This document shows, in pieces, positions 45,067 through 57,525 of a DNA stretch of 64,000 nucleotides. Both the position numbers and the translations under genes were made by a program. This stretch comes from Cylindrotheca closterium (Eukaryota > Bacillariophyta > Bacillariophyceae > Bacillariales > Bacillariaceae). Positions within the stretch are counted from its first letter, which is position 1. Each line of letters begins with the position of its first letter. The stretch spans positions 124,001 through 188,000 of the forward strand of contig CAKOGP040002069.1 of NCBI GenBank assembly GCA_933822405.4. Direction: 5' to 3'. The notes below the pieces were generated by a model. The model had not been told where the DNA came from, did no database searches, and saw nothing but the letters and a program-made list of their open reading frames with translations.

Positions 45067-47067
45067 TTACCAACAGAATGAGCAACATGTGCAGTTCATT
45101 CCAACTCCAGTGTCGTTCGTTGCACAGTCTGCTTCCAGCACTTCCAAATCGTCAATCGGTGCATCACGCAAGGCGCAGATGTCCTCAGGCATTTCACCCG
45201 TCAAATTGTTATCCTGCAAAGTCAACACTGACAAGCCAAGGAAACCGCCAAGTTCCGAGGGAACCTGTCCAGTCAGTCTATTGTTATGAAGTTGAATCCG
45301 TTGAAGACTAATGATACCGCCCAATTCCGAAGGAATCTGACCTTGGATGTTATTGTCTTGCAAATACAACCGTTGAAGTCGCTTCAGCTGGCTAAGACTA
45401 CTTGGGATCTCACCGGATAGCCTATTATCATGCATGTAGAGGTTCACCAAGTCAACAAGACCGCCAAAGGCTGCTGGAATCGTACCATTTAGTTGGTTTC
45501 CAAACAAAAAGAGTTCATCAGCATCCAAAAGGCCAGAGAGCTCATCAGGGATTTGACCTGTCAGCAAGTTCTCGTTCAGGTACATGAAATCGACGTCTCC
45601 GAGCTTTCCAACCTCTGGTGGGATGGTACTGCGATGGATTTGAAGAGTTGAGGAATGAGAAATGAGTTTAGACGAAAAGGACTAAGGCGATCTCTCACTT
45701 TCTTACCCTCTCAGCTTATTACGGAACAAAAAGACAAAATCAAGATTGTCCAAGTATCCAATTTCACTGCAGATTGGATTACAGAATGAATTGTGAGGAA
45801 TACTGAAACAGTAATGAGGACGAATGGATACATCGCATACTTCTGCTGCTTACCTTGGAATGTGTCCATCAAGGTTCTGAACAGCAAGATCCAAGACTGC
45901 AATGCGTTCATCATCATTACAAGTCAATCCGAACCAGTCGCAAACGGAAACATTTGGATCGAGCCAATTGTCGTTATTGAACCATGACGAGTATTGAGTG
46001 GAGTAGCCAAAGACAGCGGCCGCATAACGCTCCAAAAAAATGTGTTCTGATTCTTCTGAATCCAAGGGGAATTCGATGGTGGTATCCATGTCGGTCAACC
46101 ACTGTATAGCCGCGTGTTGTGGCGCATCCTCGTCTTCTGGCAGGTCCCCAAATTCCGATACCACTGCCTCGACCACAGCCGACTCTCGAGTAGTCGGTGC
46201 CATTGTGGGCGACATGCTGGGCAATATAGTCGGCGCAGCTGTCTGCTGCTGGTTGCGGCTGGAAGTAACGACAACGGCAGCAACGACACCTGCTAGTACA
46301 GCAGATCCCAAAAATGCATAAAGACAAAAGTTACGTCTCTGTCGCTGACGCTTGAGTCTATCTTCCGCCTCCACATCGACCACTTGAACAGCATTCTGTG
46401 TTTGCAGCACGTTTTCCAATGTTTGTTTCAGTCGTTCCTGGTCCTTCCTTTCATCCACTAGCTCGGCAGCGAGTTCTGATCCGTCTTGTGACTCGGGCGC
46501 CTTGGTCTCCTCCTCTTGGCGCGGTGGGTTATTGGTAACAGTAGTAGTAGGATCGTTATTGTTATTGTTTTCTCGGTAGGTAAATGGACTGCGACGAAGG
46601 GGGACTCCAGGTGGCACAGCGGTTGTGTCGTCGTCATCCTCAGTGACATTTATCGACTGGCGTGTAGCCAGGACAGTCGGCCCTGTAACCTTGGTATTAC
46701 TCTTTCCCCTGACTGCAGTGACACCTGAGTTATTAGAGTTCCGGGTTAGTGGACCTTGTCGTTTTGCCTCGGACTTGATTTGGGAATCATCCATGGCAGA
46801 CGAGCATTCAGTTTGAGAGCCTTCCACGAAAAAAGAACTCCTATCTTGGTCATCACTGCCATTGAGAACATACTGCGAAACGATTTGACGGCGTTGCTCC
46901 GATCGTTGGTCATCTTCATCGCCATCTTTCTCCATGTTGTTTTCGTTTGAATTTGTTACAGAGTGAAATGCACCAGGAGCGACATCTTCATCTTCCGCAA
47001 CCTTTCGTTGCTCTTCCTTAATTTCGGCATCTGATTTCTTGGGTGACATCTTGTTGACAGTCGTCAA
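45067..47067 (-). CDS. LRR membrane protein
   Basis: Three exons: 47067-45854, 45766-45707 (60 bp) and 45628-45067. The total is 1836 nt, 611 aa. An acidic, low-complexity N-terminal half of about 245 residues precedes one TM helix (NFCLYAFLGSAVLAGVVAAVVV) near 250. A Thr/Pro-rich spacer (APTILPSMSPTMAPTT) follows, then an LRRNT-like cap with YSSWFNNDNWLDPNVSVCDWFGLTC and about six plant-type LRRs (for example LTGQIPDELSGL, LSGEIPSSLSQL, LTGQVPSELGGF). The C-terminus is Cys-rich (CTCCSFC). This architecture (cytosolic N-terminus, single TM, outside LRRs, no kinase) is common in diatoms. The role is unknown, plausibly surface recognition or adhesion. The small middle exon encodes exactly one LRR segment, SEIGYLDNLDFVFLFRNKL. 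Confidence 0.85.
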
Positions 47068-47671
47068 GTACAGTATCTTGAGAGGGTAATGATATCATAG
47101 AGTATATATATAGTGCCTTCTTGAAAATGTTCTGAAAATACTGTAGCGTAATAATGGCGGACGACGTACACGTGTACGGTTTCTTCCCAGTTCCAAGATG
47201 CGATTCGATTCCACTTCAGATATATTATTGAATGCATCGGAATCAATAATAGTATAAGTAATGCACCGTGAGCTGGTACGAGTACAAGGAAGAAGGGAGG
47301 GGTGACAAATTCCAAAATGATGCATATCCTTCTTAGAAACATAATTTCATGTCTATGGTCTTGTTTCCGGCAAGTGATTGCATTCTGTAAGCCAACATAG
47401 TGACTATACTTGACTTATTCAAGACTGCTGTGTTTTTCAGAAACAAATCGTTGTTTGTTTGGCACAGCTACAATATGGCCAACACGAGTAGGCCAACCAA
47501 GAACCCAATGTTTGGCGAGCCTTCATTCAACATCTCCATTTTTAAGTAGCTAACCATTTCTGACTTTCACATTATATGGACCCATCTATGTTTCATTCCT
47601 GAGGCTGAAAACTGTCTCTTGTGCGCGTGCATTCTTCAATGTTCATTCCTTCCCTTCGCTACCTGTATATC
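47068..47671. other. Intergenic region
   Basis: About 600 bases between two minus-strand genes. It includes the presumed LRR-gene promoter with TATATATA near 47103. There is no gene or repeat I can support. Confidence 0.4.
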
Positions 47672-48013
47672 TCATCCAAAAAGTGCCGAACAGAACACAA
47701 AGGCATCCGTCGAACGAACCATCTTGAAAGTCGATTGGAGTTTTTGACGCAATCCATCGCGGACTTTGGAATTATGTTTCAGGTATTGTGATATCATAGT
47801 CACGGCCATGAGTGAGAAGAATACCAAAGCCATTTGCAAGAGGACTGGAATTGGTACTGGTTCATAAGGATTGAACAAGTCATGATCCACTGGGGTTTGC
47901 TTTCTCGCTTCCTTTCCCATTCGAAACATGAGCATGGAACACAGAACCACGCTCTTTTGCGATATTGGAGGCTGCTTCGACAATGGCTGCTCCTGGTCCT
48001 CTTCCTCTGACAT
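47672..48013 (-). CDS. Small single-pass membrane protein, unrecognised
   Basis: A frame of 113 aa starting MSEEEDQEQPLS. It has an acidic N-terminus, a basic segment (FRMGKEARKQ), one hydrophobic helix (VLLQMALVFFSLMAVTMI) near 75-93, and a basic C-terminal region (KHNSKVRDGLRQKLQ). The length and layout suggest a tail-proximal or organelle membrane protein. No domain is recognised, and coding status rests on the clean single frame and the hydrophobic segment. Confidence 0.4.
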   Translation of the reverse strand: MSEEEDQEQPLSKQPPISQKSVVLCSMLMFRMGKEARKQTPVDHDLFNPYEPVPIPVLLQMALVFFSLMAVTMISQYLKHNSKVRDGLRQKLQSTFKMVRSTDAFVFCSALFG

Positions 48014-48800
48014 GGCGAAAAGGTCTCAGTGAATGGATCACTTGGCCCTGGTGCGTGAGTAGCTAGCTACTGTACGGTAGCTTTGTGGAAGCAAAGGATG
48101 GATATTGAATGCGAGGGATCCTACAATATAGCTAGCTATAGAGCGATGAGTGGTAAACAGACAAGATGAATTTTATGTGAAAGGATTGCGTCATCAGCAT
48201 TTTCAAACCGTTTCTCAGACGGGCGCGCAATGCACATGATGAACATTGATCAGAATATCCCCGAATAGTCGAATTGCTTGTTCTGAAACCCCCTTTTGTA
48301 TCGTCTGCTGTGTGTCGGACGAAAACATGTTGGCCATTTTCAATTTTCAGCTATTATTATTCTCAAGAATGCTTTGCCTTTTATGACCACCACAACGGTA
48401 CACCTTTTGAGGCCAATGTATTCATGATCCTATGCAAAAAATTGACTGCACATCTGGCATTTCATCTAAATCATGACTACCTATCGTGTTCCAATGAATT
48501 GATCTGTCCTCATCGTTTTTTGGGCTCCGAAATGGCCGTTGAAAACCAAACAAAGAGTATGGTCTGAATTTTGGTTTAGGGACCCTCTCGATGTCCTCTC
48601 GATATCCCCATTGCAATACACTTCGTGGCTCATGGTTCAGGGTTCGCCTCTTGACATATTATTAGATCCGCTGATATCATCTGGGGATGGGTATCAGGTT
48701 TCCTTTGTGGAAGGCTTCCAGTCCTACCTTTCAGCTACCAATTCGGTGGAACAGAAACAAGGAATTGGCAGCTCTGGACCCCACAATAGGAGAAGGTGGA
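48014..48800. other. Intergenic region
   Basis: No supportable gene in about 790 bases. The short open frames at 48274-48567 and 48422-48616 lie opposite one another without domain signatures. Confidence 0.35.
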
Positions 48801-51800
48801 ATCATACAGTATGTTGTAGCAAGCTTTCTTGATATATCTCTCAATCGTCCTGAATTGTGATTGGACATTGAACTTCGAGCTTGGCGTCATTCACATTACA
48901 AACAACAAGTGTTGCTCGAACCGTTTCGGTTCGTATAGCTTGTTCTTTGGGGTCTACAGCCAGCCCCACATGCCAATAAGGACACCCTCCAGTTTCTGGA
49001 AGGATGCATTAGGCATTGGTACCTATGTCATGTTTGGGTATTGTTGAGCTCGTTTCATCGGCTTTTATTCCAAAGATTTTTGGATTCTCGGCTTGGAGTG
49101 CTTTATTGGTTGTCCATCGTCCGGCTGGTCCGCAAGGCCGCCATGGAGACAGAGAACCCCTCAACAATACACCAGTCGCTTCTTTCAATCCCTATTGCTG
49201 CAGTCACATGCGACTTACCATAAGTTTGACCTGAAGCATGCATACAACGGCCTAAATGGGGTCAGAACTCATGTAAAAAGTAAGTGCACCCCAATGCCAT
49301 CACCGGTCAAAATGTTGGCCTTAATTTCTTTGAACTAGTTTATTCTAACTCGTATTTGCTGTTCTTGGGCACATTTGCCAAGGTCAGGTGGGTTGAAACG
49401 GCAGGCAGCTTTCCATGTAGCAAGTTCGATAACTGCACTCACTTGACTCGGGTGATCCATTCGGCCTACATTACATAATATATAAGGACCCAAGAATCTT
49501 TTCCAGTCGCCACCACGGTGGTACCCAAACACGGTGTCATCAACACCAAAGTTTTCAAATATCCGTATAAACCATCAATTTGGGCGTTGTTTTGGAATGC
49601 TGCGGCAGAAGTCAGCCCTTGGGCGCCCATTCCCCATTTACATGATCTTTCCAAGGGGCGGTAGCCTAACAGGTAACATCCATAACACCAACGTATTCTA
49701 GACCAAAATTCGCAATTGAAAGTGCATAGAGCTGCAATCTATATGCATGTAATAAATCAAAAGAGTATAAATTGAAATAACACGATTTGTAGTGGGAACA
49801 AGGTCGTATGGTACGAGATCCGGCTCTTGCCTCTCCATTGAGTTTTGATTTGGACCCAACACCGCCCGTCCGTCTCCAGTCCAGCAATAATTTCGTCTCA
49901 ACTTCATCATCATGTTGTCGTTTTCGTTTCCATCATTAATGGTGAGTTCGAGCCCAGAATTCTGCGTACACTGCATGACCGTGCAATGGACAGTCACAGT
50001 AAGTCTCTTGGTCTTCTGTTGATAGTTCTGTATGAAAGGAATTGGAATATTATCTGTATTTGGGCCCAAACAAAACTACTTTGCATATCCCAACACACTT
50101 TACGTTCCACTTATCGGCGTCTTACAGAGCCCTGATTAAAGTACAAGTCATATCTAAGGGCGCACGCTATTCTTTGAATCTTAATAATTCCTTGGGTCTT
50201 TGAGGATGGCGTTTAATGAAATCAACATGCTCCCAAATCGAACCCAAGCTCTGGTTGCAAAATCTGTTGCCCTCATGAAATCAGCGTTGGTGGACCCGGC
50301 AAGGCGGGAAAACGAATCAGCGATGCACAGATCTCTTCTTCGGATCCAATGATAGCGATTGTGTCGTTTCCCAGGAGGAATCGACTTTCCAGAAGAGAAT
50401 TGCCGACCAAAACGGCTGTTTGGTTCAGTAAAAGTGTATTTTTCATATACCGGTATCCTTCGGAGGGTCCGCATGCCTGCCATGGCAAGGAGATAAAAAC
50501 ACTCATCAACAATACACCAACTCCTTCTTTGGATCCCTAAGATCAGAGTATCATGCGAGCCGTCGATATGGTCGGTCTAAGTCAAGCATACAGTGGCCTC
50601 AATGGGGTCAGTAAAAATGTAAGTTTTGCCCCAAAACCAGTATTGGTCGAATGCTGGCCTAAAACCTTCAAATTTCTTTCTTCTACCGCATCTTTGTCAT
50701 CAATGGGTACATCTAACAAGGTTAGGTGGGTTGAAATGGGTCGTTTCTAGGTAGAAGTGTTTCAAAGGCACTTCCTTGACTTGGATAGTCCATTCGGATT
50801 GCACGCAAGAAAAGACCAAGAGTCTTTTCCAGTCGCTGTGTCGATACCCACACACGAGGGGACCCTTACCAACGTATCCTAGTGTACTCTAAATAATCGA
50901 TTTTTCGCGTCGTTTTGGAATGCTACGGTGGAAATGAGCCAACTTGGGCTACAGTTTCCAATTGACCTCATCTGTCCAAGGGCAACAGGTGACTCCTCGA
51001 TGGTTTTTCCTGGAATTTGATCTGTTTTAGACCAAATTTCCCAATTCAAAGTCGACAGGCGTCTAGAAAAAATGTAAATAATGCATAGTATACGTTGGAA
51101 TAATAAGATTTGTAATCAGAACAAGGTCGTATGGTAGTGCGAGATCGATGCAGCTCTTTTATATTGAGTCTGCGAATTTTCACCAGAGTCCCGACCGTCC
51201 GTCACCCGTCGCAGAAGGAAAATGCTTTTCGTTTTATAATATCTGCAAGGAAGATCAGCCATGGCATATAATAAGTTGGAGCCAAGATTTCTGTGTGCAT
51301 TACATGAAATCTGGAATTGACACTTACTCGAGTCTCTGCACCTTATAGGAACGGCTCTGTATGAAAGGAAATGGATGACTTGTTTTCTCTGGGCACCAAC
51401 AGGACCACTTTTCATATCCCAACATAGTCACCGTCTCACTTTCAACTTATCGCAATCCCACGGAGTCCACTTGGAATTAGAAGTCCTTTCTAAGGGCGTA
51501 ATATCTTCTTTGAATAATAATAATAATAATAAAGCCTTGGATCGAGGACAATGATGTCCAATCGTGTTGCCATGCGCCCAATAATTCGAACCCGAGCTCT
51601 CGTTTCAAAATCTGGTGCTTTTGAGAGTTTGGCGTTGGTGAACCCCACAAGGCTCGAAAACGAAACAACAACATACTGATCTCTTTTTTCGAGCCGGCGA
51701 GAGTCATTGAGCCATTTTCCATAAGGATTGGACTTTTAGAAGAGCCATTCCGACCAAAACGGCGGGTTGATTCGGTATACTTGTCACTTTACCATCGTTC

Positions 51801-52440
51801 GGTAGGTCCATATATGGCCGTCATGGAGACGCAAGAAAACTCAACAATGCACCAGTCACTTCCATTGATCTTGTGGAAAGAGCAGTAGGGAACTCCTCGA
51901 TGGAATTGCCTAGATCAAGCATACGGTGGCCCAAATGAGGTCAGAACGCACGGAAGTTTTGTCCCGAAGTCATTATTGGTCGAAGTTTGGCCAAAGTTCT
52001 TCGACATACTTCCCTTCTTACACATATCTGTCTTCCATGAGTATATATCGCAAGGCTGGAGGGGTTGGAATATGTGTTATCAATATAGAAGTGCTTCAAC
52101 TGCACTCACATGACTCGGGTCATCAATTCAGCATTCATTACAGATGTGACGAAGAACCTTTCCCAGCCGCCTTGACGATACGTAGGAACGGTGTGACCCC
52201 AACCAAAGTTGCAAGTATACATACAATGACCCATTTTGGGCGTTGTTTTGGATTGCCGCGGCGGAAATGAGATGGTGAACTACATGTATACCAGAGTTGT
52301 TTTGGATTGCCGCGGCGGAAATGAGATGGTGAACTACATGTATACCGTTTCTGGTTGATCTCATTCCATCATGATTTCAAGTGCCTCGATGGATTTTCTT
52401 CGAATCCGATCCATTCTTGACAAACATTAATTATTAAGAG
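48800..52440. repeat. Degenerate large tandem repeat, period about 1.34 kb, about three copies
   Basis: Matching anchors recur at a steady spacing. CAACAATACACCAGTC-like blocks follow a CATGGAGAC or CATGGCAAG anchor at about 49141, 50480 and 51820. The block TACA(A/G)(C/T)GGCC followed by AATGGGGTCAG recurs near 49233, 50580 and 51912. AACAAGGTCGTATGGTA occurs at 49799 and 51119. Copies are heavily diverged by substitutions and indels and share no conserved reading frame, so I call the repeat non-coding. Copy boundaries are approximate; the first copy fades upstream of about 48.8 kb and the last after about 52.4 kb. Confidence 0.7.
52242..52349. repeat. 54-bp tandem duplication
   Basis: Two adjacent copies (52242-52295 and 52296-52349) begin GTTGTTTTGGATTGCCGCGG and match for at least 51 bases, inside the last unit of the 1.34-kb repeat. 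The near-perfect identity shows it is much younger than the surrounding repeat. Confidence 0.85.
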
Positions 52441-52686
52441 TGCCTAAACCTTTAATCTATACACAAAAAGCAAATATAATACATGTTGAAAGAACAAATC
52501 TAATCACAGCAAGGTACAGTAATTGGTACGGTTTGGAGCTCATCAACTCTTTTGAAGTTATTATGGGCCTTCTTTCATGTAATCGGACGAGTCCAATTCA
52601 ATCTTCGCTACGAATTAATTTTTTTCGAACGCATCATCACACCGGTATGTATGCATGTTGAATGTACCGTAACTCTTTTAATTCAG

Positions 52687-53570
52687 ATGACATCTTTGGG
52701 TTCCCTTCTTGATGATCCAGACTTTCATCACACGCTATCATTATCTGTAATCCTACTAGCACCGGTGGTGTTGCTGATTCTTCTGTTTTTTCAGCCTCCA
52801 ACGTATGGCAAACTGTCCAATGACCAGAATACCAAATTCGGTCCATCACTGCCGGCCAAATGGTGCTGGATGATTTTTGAGTCTCCCAATTGGATTATCA
52901 GTACCATGTTGTTCCTACGACAATCATATTCCTTACCTTGGCCCAATCGACTTTTACTGGGCTGGTTTGTAACTCATTACATCCACCGATCCATCTTGTA
53001 CCCGCTCAAGATGCCAAGTAATTCAAAATTCCCTCTTGGAATTATGCTCATGGCTGCCCCATATTGTGTTGTGAATGGATAGTAAGTGATTTTCTGAAAC
53101 AAAACTTAAATTGTGATAGCTCTGAACAAATAATCTGATGCTTGTTTGGAAATCTTGTACATGGTAACAGTCTTCAGGCCCAGGATCTGTCCCAATTTCG
53201 GATGTATCATCAGGGGCATATCATGTCGCTCAACTTTATAGTTGGAACTGTGGTTACGCTATGTGGTTTTGGTATCGCCTATCAGTCAGATTCGACTCTG
53301 GTCCAACTGAAAAAATCAACTGGCACCTATCAAATACCAAAAGGGGGCATGTTTCAGTTTGTTTCCTGTCCTCACTTTTTTGGAGAGATTCTCGAATGGA
53401 CTGGGTTCTGCATTGCTTCCAATGGCTCATTAGCGACCTTGTCATTTGTCATTTGGACGGCTTGCAATCTGATACCGAGAGCGTTGGCTCAACACCAATG
53501 GTATCACTCCAAATTTCCTGAAGAGTACAAACAGTTGCGACGAAAAGCTGTGATTCCACTCTTGCTATAG
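52687..53570 (+). CDS. 3-oxo-5-alpha-steroid 4-dehydrogenase (SRD5A)-like reductase
   Basis: Two exons, 52687-53081 and 53171-53570, with a GT-AG intron of 89 bp. The total is 795 nt, 264 aa, the usual length for the SRD5A1/2 type. Multi-pass membrane protein: an N-terminal hydrophobic helix (LSVILLAPVVLLILLFF), then PAKWCWMIFESPNW, LGWFVTHYIHRSILYPL, and in exon 2 the family C-terminus YQIPKGGMFQFVSCPHFFGE, WTACNLIPRALAQHQWY and FPEEYKQLRRKAVIPLLL. The C-terminal blocks bind NADPH in known steroid 5-alpha reductases and relatives. The likely reaction is NADPH-dependent reduction of an enone in a sterol or polyprenol at the ER. The start at 52687 gives a normal N-terminal helix; an upstream in-frame extension to 52552 lacks such a feature. 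Confidence 0.87.
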
Positions 53571-54546
53571 CATCGCATTGGCTCAATCATCAATGTCGTA
53601 AAACGACCAACATTTTGTTGTGACGTTGGACATATGTCCGTACTGCAGTATTCTGACCGTCAGACTGCTAGGGTAGTACCGGTACGCATTCAATGTCAAG
53701 ATCCAAAACTACGTGACATCACTCCAAGTTTCCAGAAGAGCGCAAGTATGTACGACACAAAGCTACAGTACGAATTGAATCTCCAATAGCATACACTGGA
53801 TGACACAGGTTTATTAATGCTACTGTAAATCCGACCACTCACTCGTCGTTTGGATCCAGAAGAAGTAATCCTATGAGGTCATAATGGCACGACGATTATC
53901 CGTCTATAACATCACACCTAAACTCAGATTTCATCATTTCGTACGGTTGAATGATCTGCTTTCATCGACACGTAACGGTGCCGCCTCCTTCCTAAGATCC
54001 GACATAACAGGTAACGGTGCTCTGTGCTGTCGTGCCAATACACAGAAGACCAATCGTAGAAGTGATAGCGCTCGGGATTTCACAGAACTGGTCGAGGCGT
54101 AAGTCTTACGTCTTACTTCAACGTCTTCCTGCAGTTAACTGAGGCATAATGTGAACGGACCCTTGTGAGCCGTCCTCATTGGATGACTTTCTGTGGAAGG
54201 TCAGAATTCAAAGAATTCAATACCATGGAATGGTGGAGGAAGTGTCAAACTGATTCGGTTTCGAATATCTTGACACCTTCGATTTTTTACGGAGGATCAA
54301 TTATAGCATTTTTGGGGGTCAAATCTAGCGTAAGTGATGTGTTTTTGCGTACTTCAAAATTTTCGATATCATCGTTAATCGACAACATGTCACACACCTC
54401 TATGATTTCAGAAGCGACTTAATTAAAACTGTTTTCGCTATACGTTGCTGTGAAACCGATCGGCACTGAAATTCAAGCCGATGACACTTTCCTCTCACAA
54501 TATTATCGTTCTTGTAGACCAAGGGCCAGATTTTTTGACATAAAAA
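53571..54546. other. Intergenic region with one weak open frame
   Basis: About 980 bases. A plus-strand frame at 53884-54102 (72 aa, starting MARRLSVYN, Arg/Ser-rich like a plastid or mitochondrial presequence) runs into GGCGTAAGT, a good splice donor. I could find no in-frame downstream exon, so it is noted but not called as a gene. Nothing else is supportable. Confidence 0.3.
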
Positions 54547-55240
54547 ATGAAGATGCTTCCGCCAAACGAGAAGTTTGCAACCAGCACATACAACGATCAT
54601 ATGCCCTACAAGGCTTACTTTCACTCGTTGCTAAAGAGTTCAGGGGCTTCAAGACTGGAACTTGTACGTGATGATGCGATGATTCTTGGATCTGCTGATC
54701 CATTGGAGGACGCTCGATTCCTTTTGAACCATTGTGCTCCTCCAAAGGTAGACTCTGGACTACCAAGCCTTCCCAATCGAAAACCAAGCGTCGATAACTT
54801 GTTGCAGCTATTGAGCCAATCGGCTCCAAACGAGATGCGAATTGCACATGGTGACACTTGTTGCTGTGAATACCCCCATCACGAGTGCTCCTCTTTCTCA
54901 CCACGCACTCAGCGTCGTGAACAAACCAACCAAGGTACGAGAAAATCGTGGCCTGGGTGCTCGGAGAGACCTTCCATTCGAGAAGTCGCAACTCCAGAGG
55001 AGTGCGATATTCCTCCAACAGCTCCAACAAGGCGAAGGGAAATGCCAGCTAGGAATTTTAACAAACGGAAACACTGCCGGTGGAGTGCTTCCTCAGTCCC
55101 TGCTACAAAGGTCGGATCATGAGAAAGATTCTACTTTGGCCAGCCAGCCAATCCTGTTGCCATTGCCACCATGCTATTCAAAACTTTTGAGCCAAACCAT
55201 GGCCTTGCATTTTGACTATGATGAAATGTACAATCTCTAG
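54547..55240 (+). CDS. Unrecognised Ser/Pro-rich protein, possible relative of the H family
   Basis: Two overlapping frames. The first starts MKMLPPNEKF at 54547 (191 aa if unspliced) and contains LPSLPNRKPSVDNLLQLLSQ, which matches the [PV]-x-R-K-x-S segment of the minus-strand family H1-H5. The second (54842-55240) carries NKPTKVRENRGLGARRDLPF and ends DYDEMYNL. A splice of length 1 mod 3, or a frameshift, would join them; I found no convincing pair of borders, so the extent is provisional. No TM helix or known domain is seen. It is the only member-like gene of this neighbourhood on the plus strand. Confidence 0.35.
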
Positions 55241-55682
55241 ATCTAGACAAAATCACTATTATATAAAAATAAAGGTTCTTGCACAACAAGCTTGCCAATG
55301 AAAACTATGTTTGCCCGAGGCATACTCAACCGTTTCCACATATCCACTAGACGGATGATCAGAATAGTACGATTGAGTCTAGTATAGGTTCATTCTCGAA
55401 TGTTGGTAAAATTTGATTGCTAGCAAAGTTGCAAGTTACTATGGTACCATCGTTCTCGCCTCACTACGCTTCAAAGGGAATTTGTGTTTGGAATTTCAGG
55501 TGTAAGGATCCCAGAGCGGAAGCATGGGGAGGCCAACGTGTTGCCAAAATTGTATATTGTTCTATTGTAGGAGGAAAACAAGTTCATTTTTCTTCCGTCG
55601 GTTTGGTGGGTATGTTGTATCCTCGTATTCCTTTGTGAATTTAGGGCAAAGGAATGTGGGAAGTACTATAGCAGTAGCACTA
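55241..55682. other. Intergenic region
   Basis: About 440 bases without a gene that I can support; A/T-rich 3' flanks of two convergent genes. Confidence 0.35.
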
Positions 55683-56465
55683 TCACAATTGACAGCTTGA
55701 TTTCTTTCGCTCAGGCACGGATGGAACACCGTGATCGATGCTCTTCTCACGACAGTGTCGAAATATGCTCCGAAAGCCATTCATGGTTTCTGGGGATATG
55801 CTTGGCTTTGACACGGTGGTGCCGGGAGAAGAATGAACCACGAAGATGTCGTTCGGTAGACCAAATGCAGGATTACAAGTTGAAGTGGACGATGGTGATG
55901 TACCTGTTGTTCTCGTTGAGTACAGCTTGACTCCTGGTGCCTGCTTGCGAACTTGCGGGAATAAGGATTTCTTCGATTCGGCGGATGAAGGCTCAACACC
56001 AGTGATCAGATCAAACTTGGCGTTGCTCAGAGCCGGTGACGAGTTTAGGTTTTCAAAGGTTGCATTGCGCAAATTGTCCTTGGATTTCATGTTGTAGAGT
56101 GAAGCTTTCCTGGTTGGCATATTCAATCCCATTATCTGATTGGAAGAAGCCTTTCTTGTTGGCATTGGAAGTCCCATAGTTGAAGGCATTCTCGAAGGCG
56201 TCGTTCTCTCTTTCAGATTGTTAGCAGCAAACTTTCCCAGACTATCTCTTGACTTCATCGAAGTCAAGTTGGGTTTGCTTCCAAATCGCCAGTCTCGGTT
56301 CATGGCGAGAGGAGAAAAATTGTCAAGACTTCCTTCCCCCGCAGACGATTCATCGTCAATTGTTACGGCAGAGAGAAGACTGTGAAATGAGCCACTAATG
56401 GACAGAGGAATGCTCCCAATTGAGCTTCTACTCGAACTGCTCGTTTCCCCTTCTCCTGGCATCAT
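55683..56465 (-). CDS. Ser-rich motif-repeat protein H1 (divergent family member)
   Basis: A single frame of 260 aa starting MMPGEGETSSSS. It is mostly disordered by composition. It contains two close copies of MPTRKAS (GLPMPTRKASSNQ, GLNMPTRKASLYN), a pair of SMKSRDSL/NMKSKDNL units, and two N-A-x-F units (LRNATFENL, LSNAKFDLI). It ends PSVPERKKSSCQL. The R-K-A-S sites fit the R-[RK]-x-S consensus of cAMP/cGMP-dependent kinases. The N-terminal PSLIFC block of H2-H5 is absent, so H1 is a distant member. The function is unknown. Confidence 0.55.
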   Translation of the reverse strand: MMPGEGETSSSSRSSIGSIPLSISGSFHSLLSAVTIDDESSAGEGSLDNFSPLAMNRDWRFGSKPNLTSMKSRDSLGKFAANNLKERTTPSRMPSTMGLPMPTRKASSNQIMGLNMPTRKASLYNMKSKDNLRNATFENLNSSPALSNAKFDLITGVEPSSAESKKSLFPQVRKQAPGVKLYSTRTTGTSPSSTSTCNPAFGLPNDIFVVHSSPGTTVSKPSISPETMNGFRSIFRHCREKSIDHGVPSVPERKKSSCQL

Positions 56466-57525
56466 CTTCTAATCAACAGTCTACAGTCTACTGTCAATAC
56501 CTTGGTGTCTCTCACTCTTTCGCTTTGAAGGATGATTTATATCAATGGTGATATTTTAATCGTAATGGTGGTTCCTAATGCTGCCTGTGACGATGTTTCT
56601 TACGCTTCTGTTCCATATCAAGTGGTCCGCTTGTTGGAATGTGAAAAACGGTTTTCGAATTCTAGCTGTCGCGCTTGTATTTTGTTAGTGGCTTCTCTTT
56701 TCATTCACGCTTCCGGCCGGCAATAAGAACATTTTACTTATAATACGAAGAGATACTTCGCATGGGGCTTAAGAAATGCTGACGTATGCTTCCAAATTTC
56801 GCCAACAATTATGGATTTCACGATCCCAATGGTCCTTTCGCTTGTTTACGACTTTGATAAAAGCTGGATTCTGAGCGATTCTGAAATGCGTTCAACATGC
56901 GTCATCACGATGATTGGAACTTCGATGTAGATCCAGCTTAGAACCTCAATGAGAACGAGGCGAAATGAAAACTAAAGGAGCCCATTCCATGTGACCCTTT
57001 CTTCCCTTCACCCTTAACGTCACTCGCGACACTACCTTCTACCGGTACTGTTAGAAGTGGGAACACTACTTTTAAATGTCGTCTATATTGAATCTCAGCG
57101 TATGCGTCTGGTTACTCATTCGTACCTAGTCTTGGTCAACGAAAATATTCTCCACCTTTTGAAATGTTGTTCTTACCATTGGGACCGAGAAAGTGTCAAG
57201 TGACTTTTTGTAGTACTTGATTGCTTCATTCCATCTACCGAGTTTGGTCAAACAAACATGTTGTGTTAAAATGAATAATTCGTCATGTTTAGAATACAAT
57301 AGTTTACAATAGTTTACAAGTGATCATTGTTGAGGAAAGCGTTTCCATCAATGGGACTTTGATATCAAAATTTGCATGGGATGATCACGACGAGGATGTG
57401 ACAATCGAACTGCTGATTCCTCCTCATAAAGGTGTATCGGATAGCATTGGGATTGCGCCAGCTGTCAATCTTCTTCTTTGATTGTTGTTGTTACTGCTGT
57501 CGTCGTCGTGGTGCTTGCTGATGTT
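56466..57525. other. Intergenic region
   Basis: About 1.06 kb with no gene I can support. It contains a short direct repeat AATAGTTTACAA near 57297-57317 and otherwise unremarkable A/T-rich sequence. Confidence 0.35.

Noticed and set aside
50230..51600. GGTTCGAA-like strings suggesting tRNA T-loops within the 1.34-kb repeat
   Set aside because: No acceptor stem, D-arm or anticodon arm could be matched, and the strings occur at the equivalent place in two repeat units.
53884..54102. 72-aa frame with a presequence-like start ending at a good splice donor
   Set aside because: No in-frame acceptor exon could be found within the next 500 bases, and no homology was recognised.
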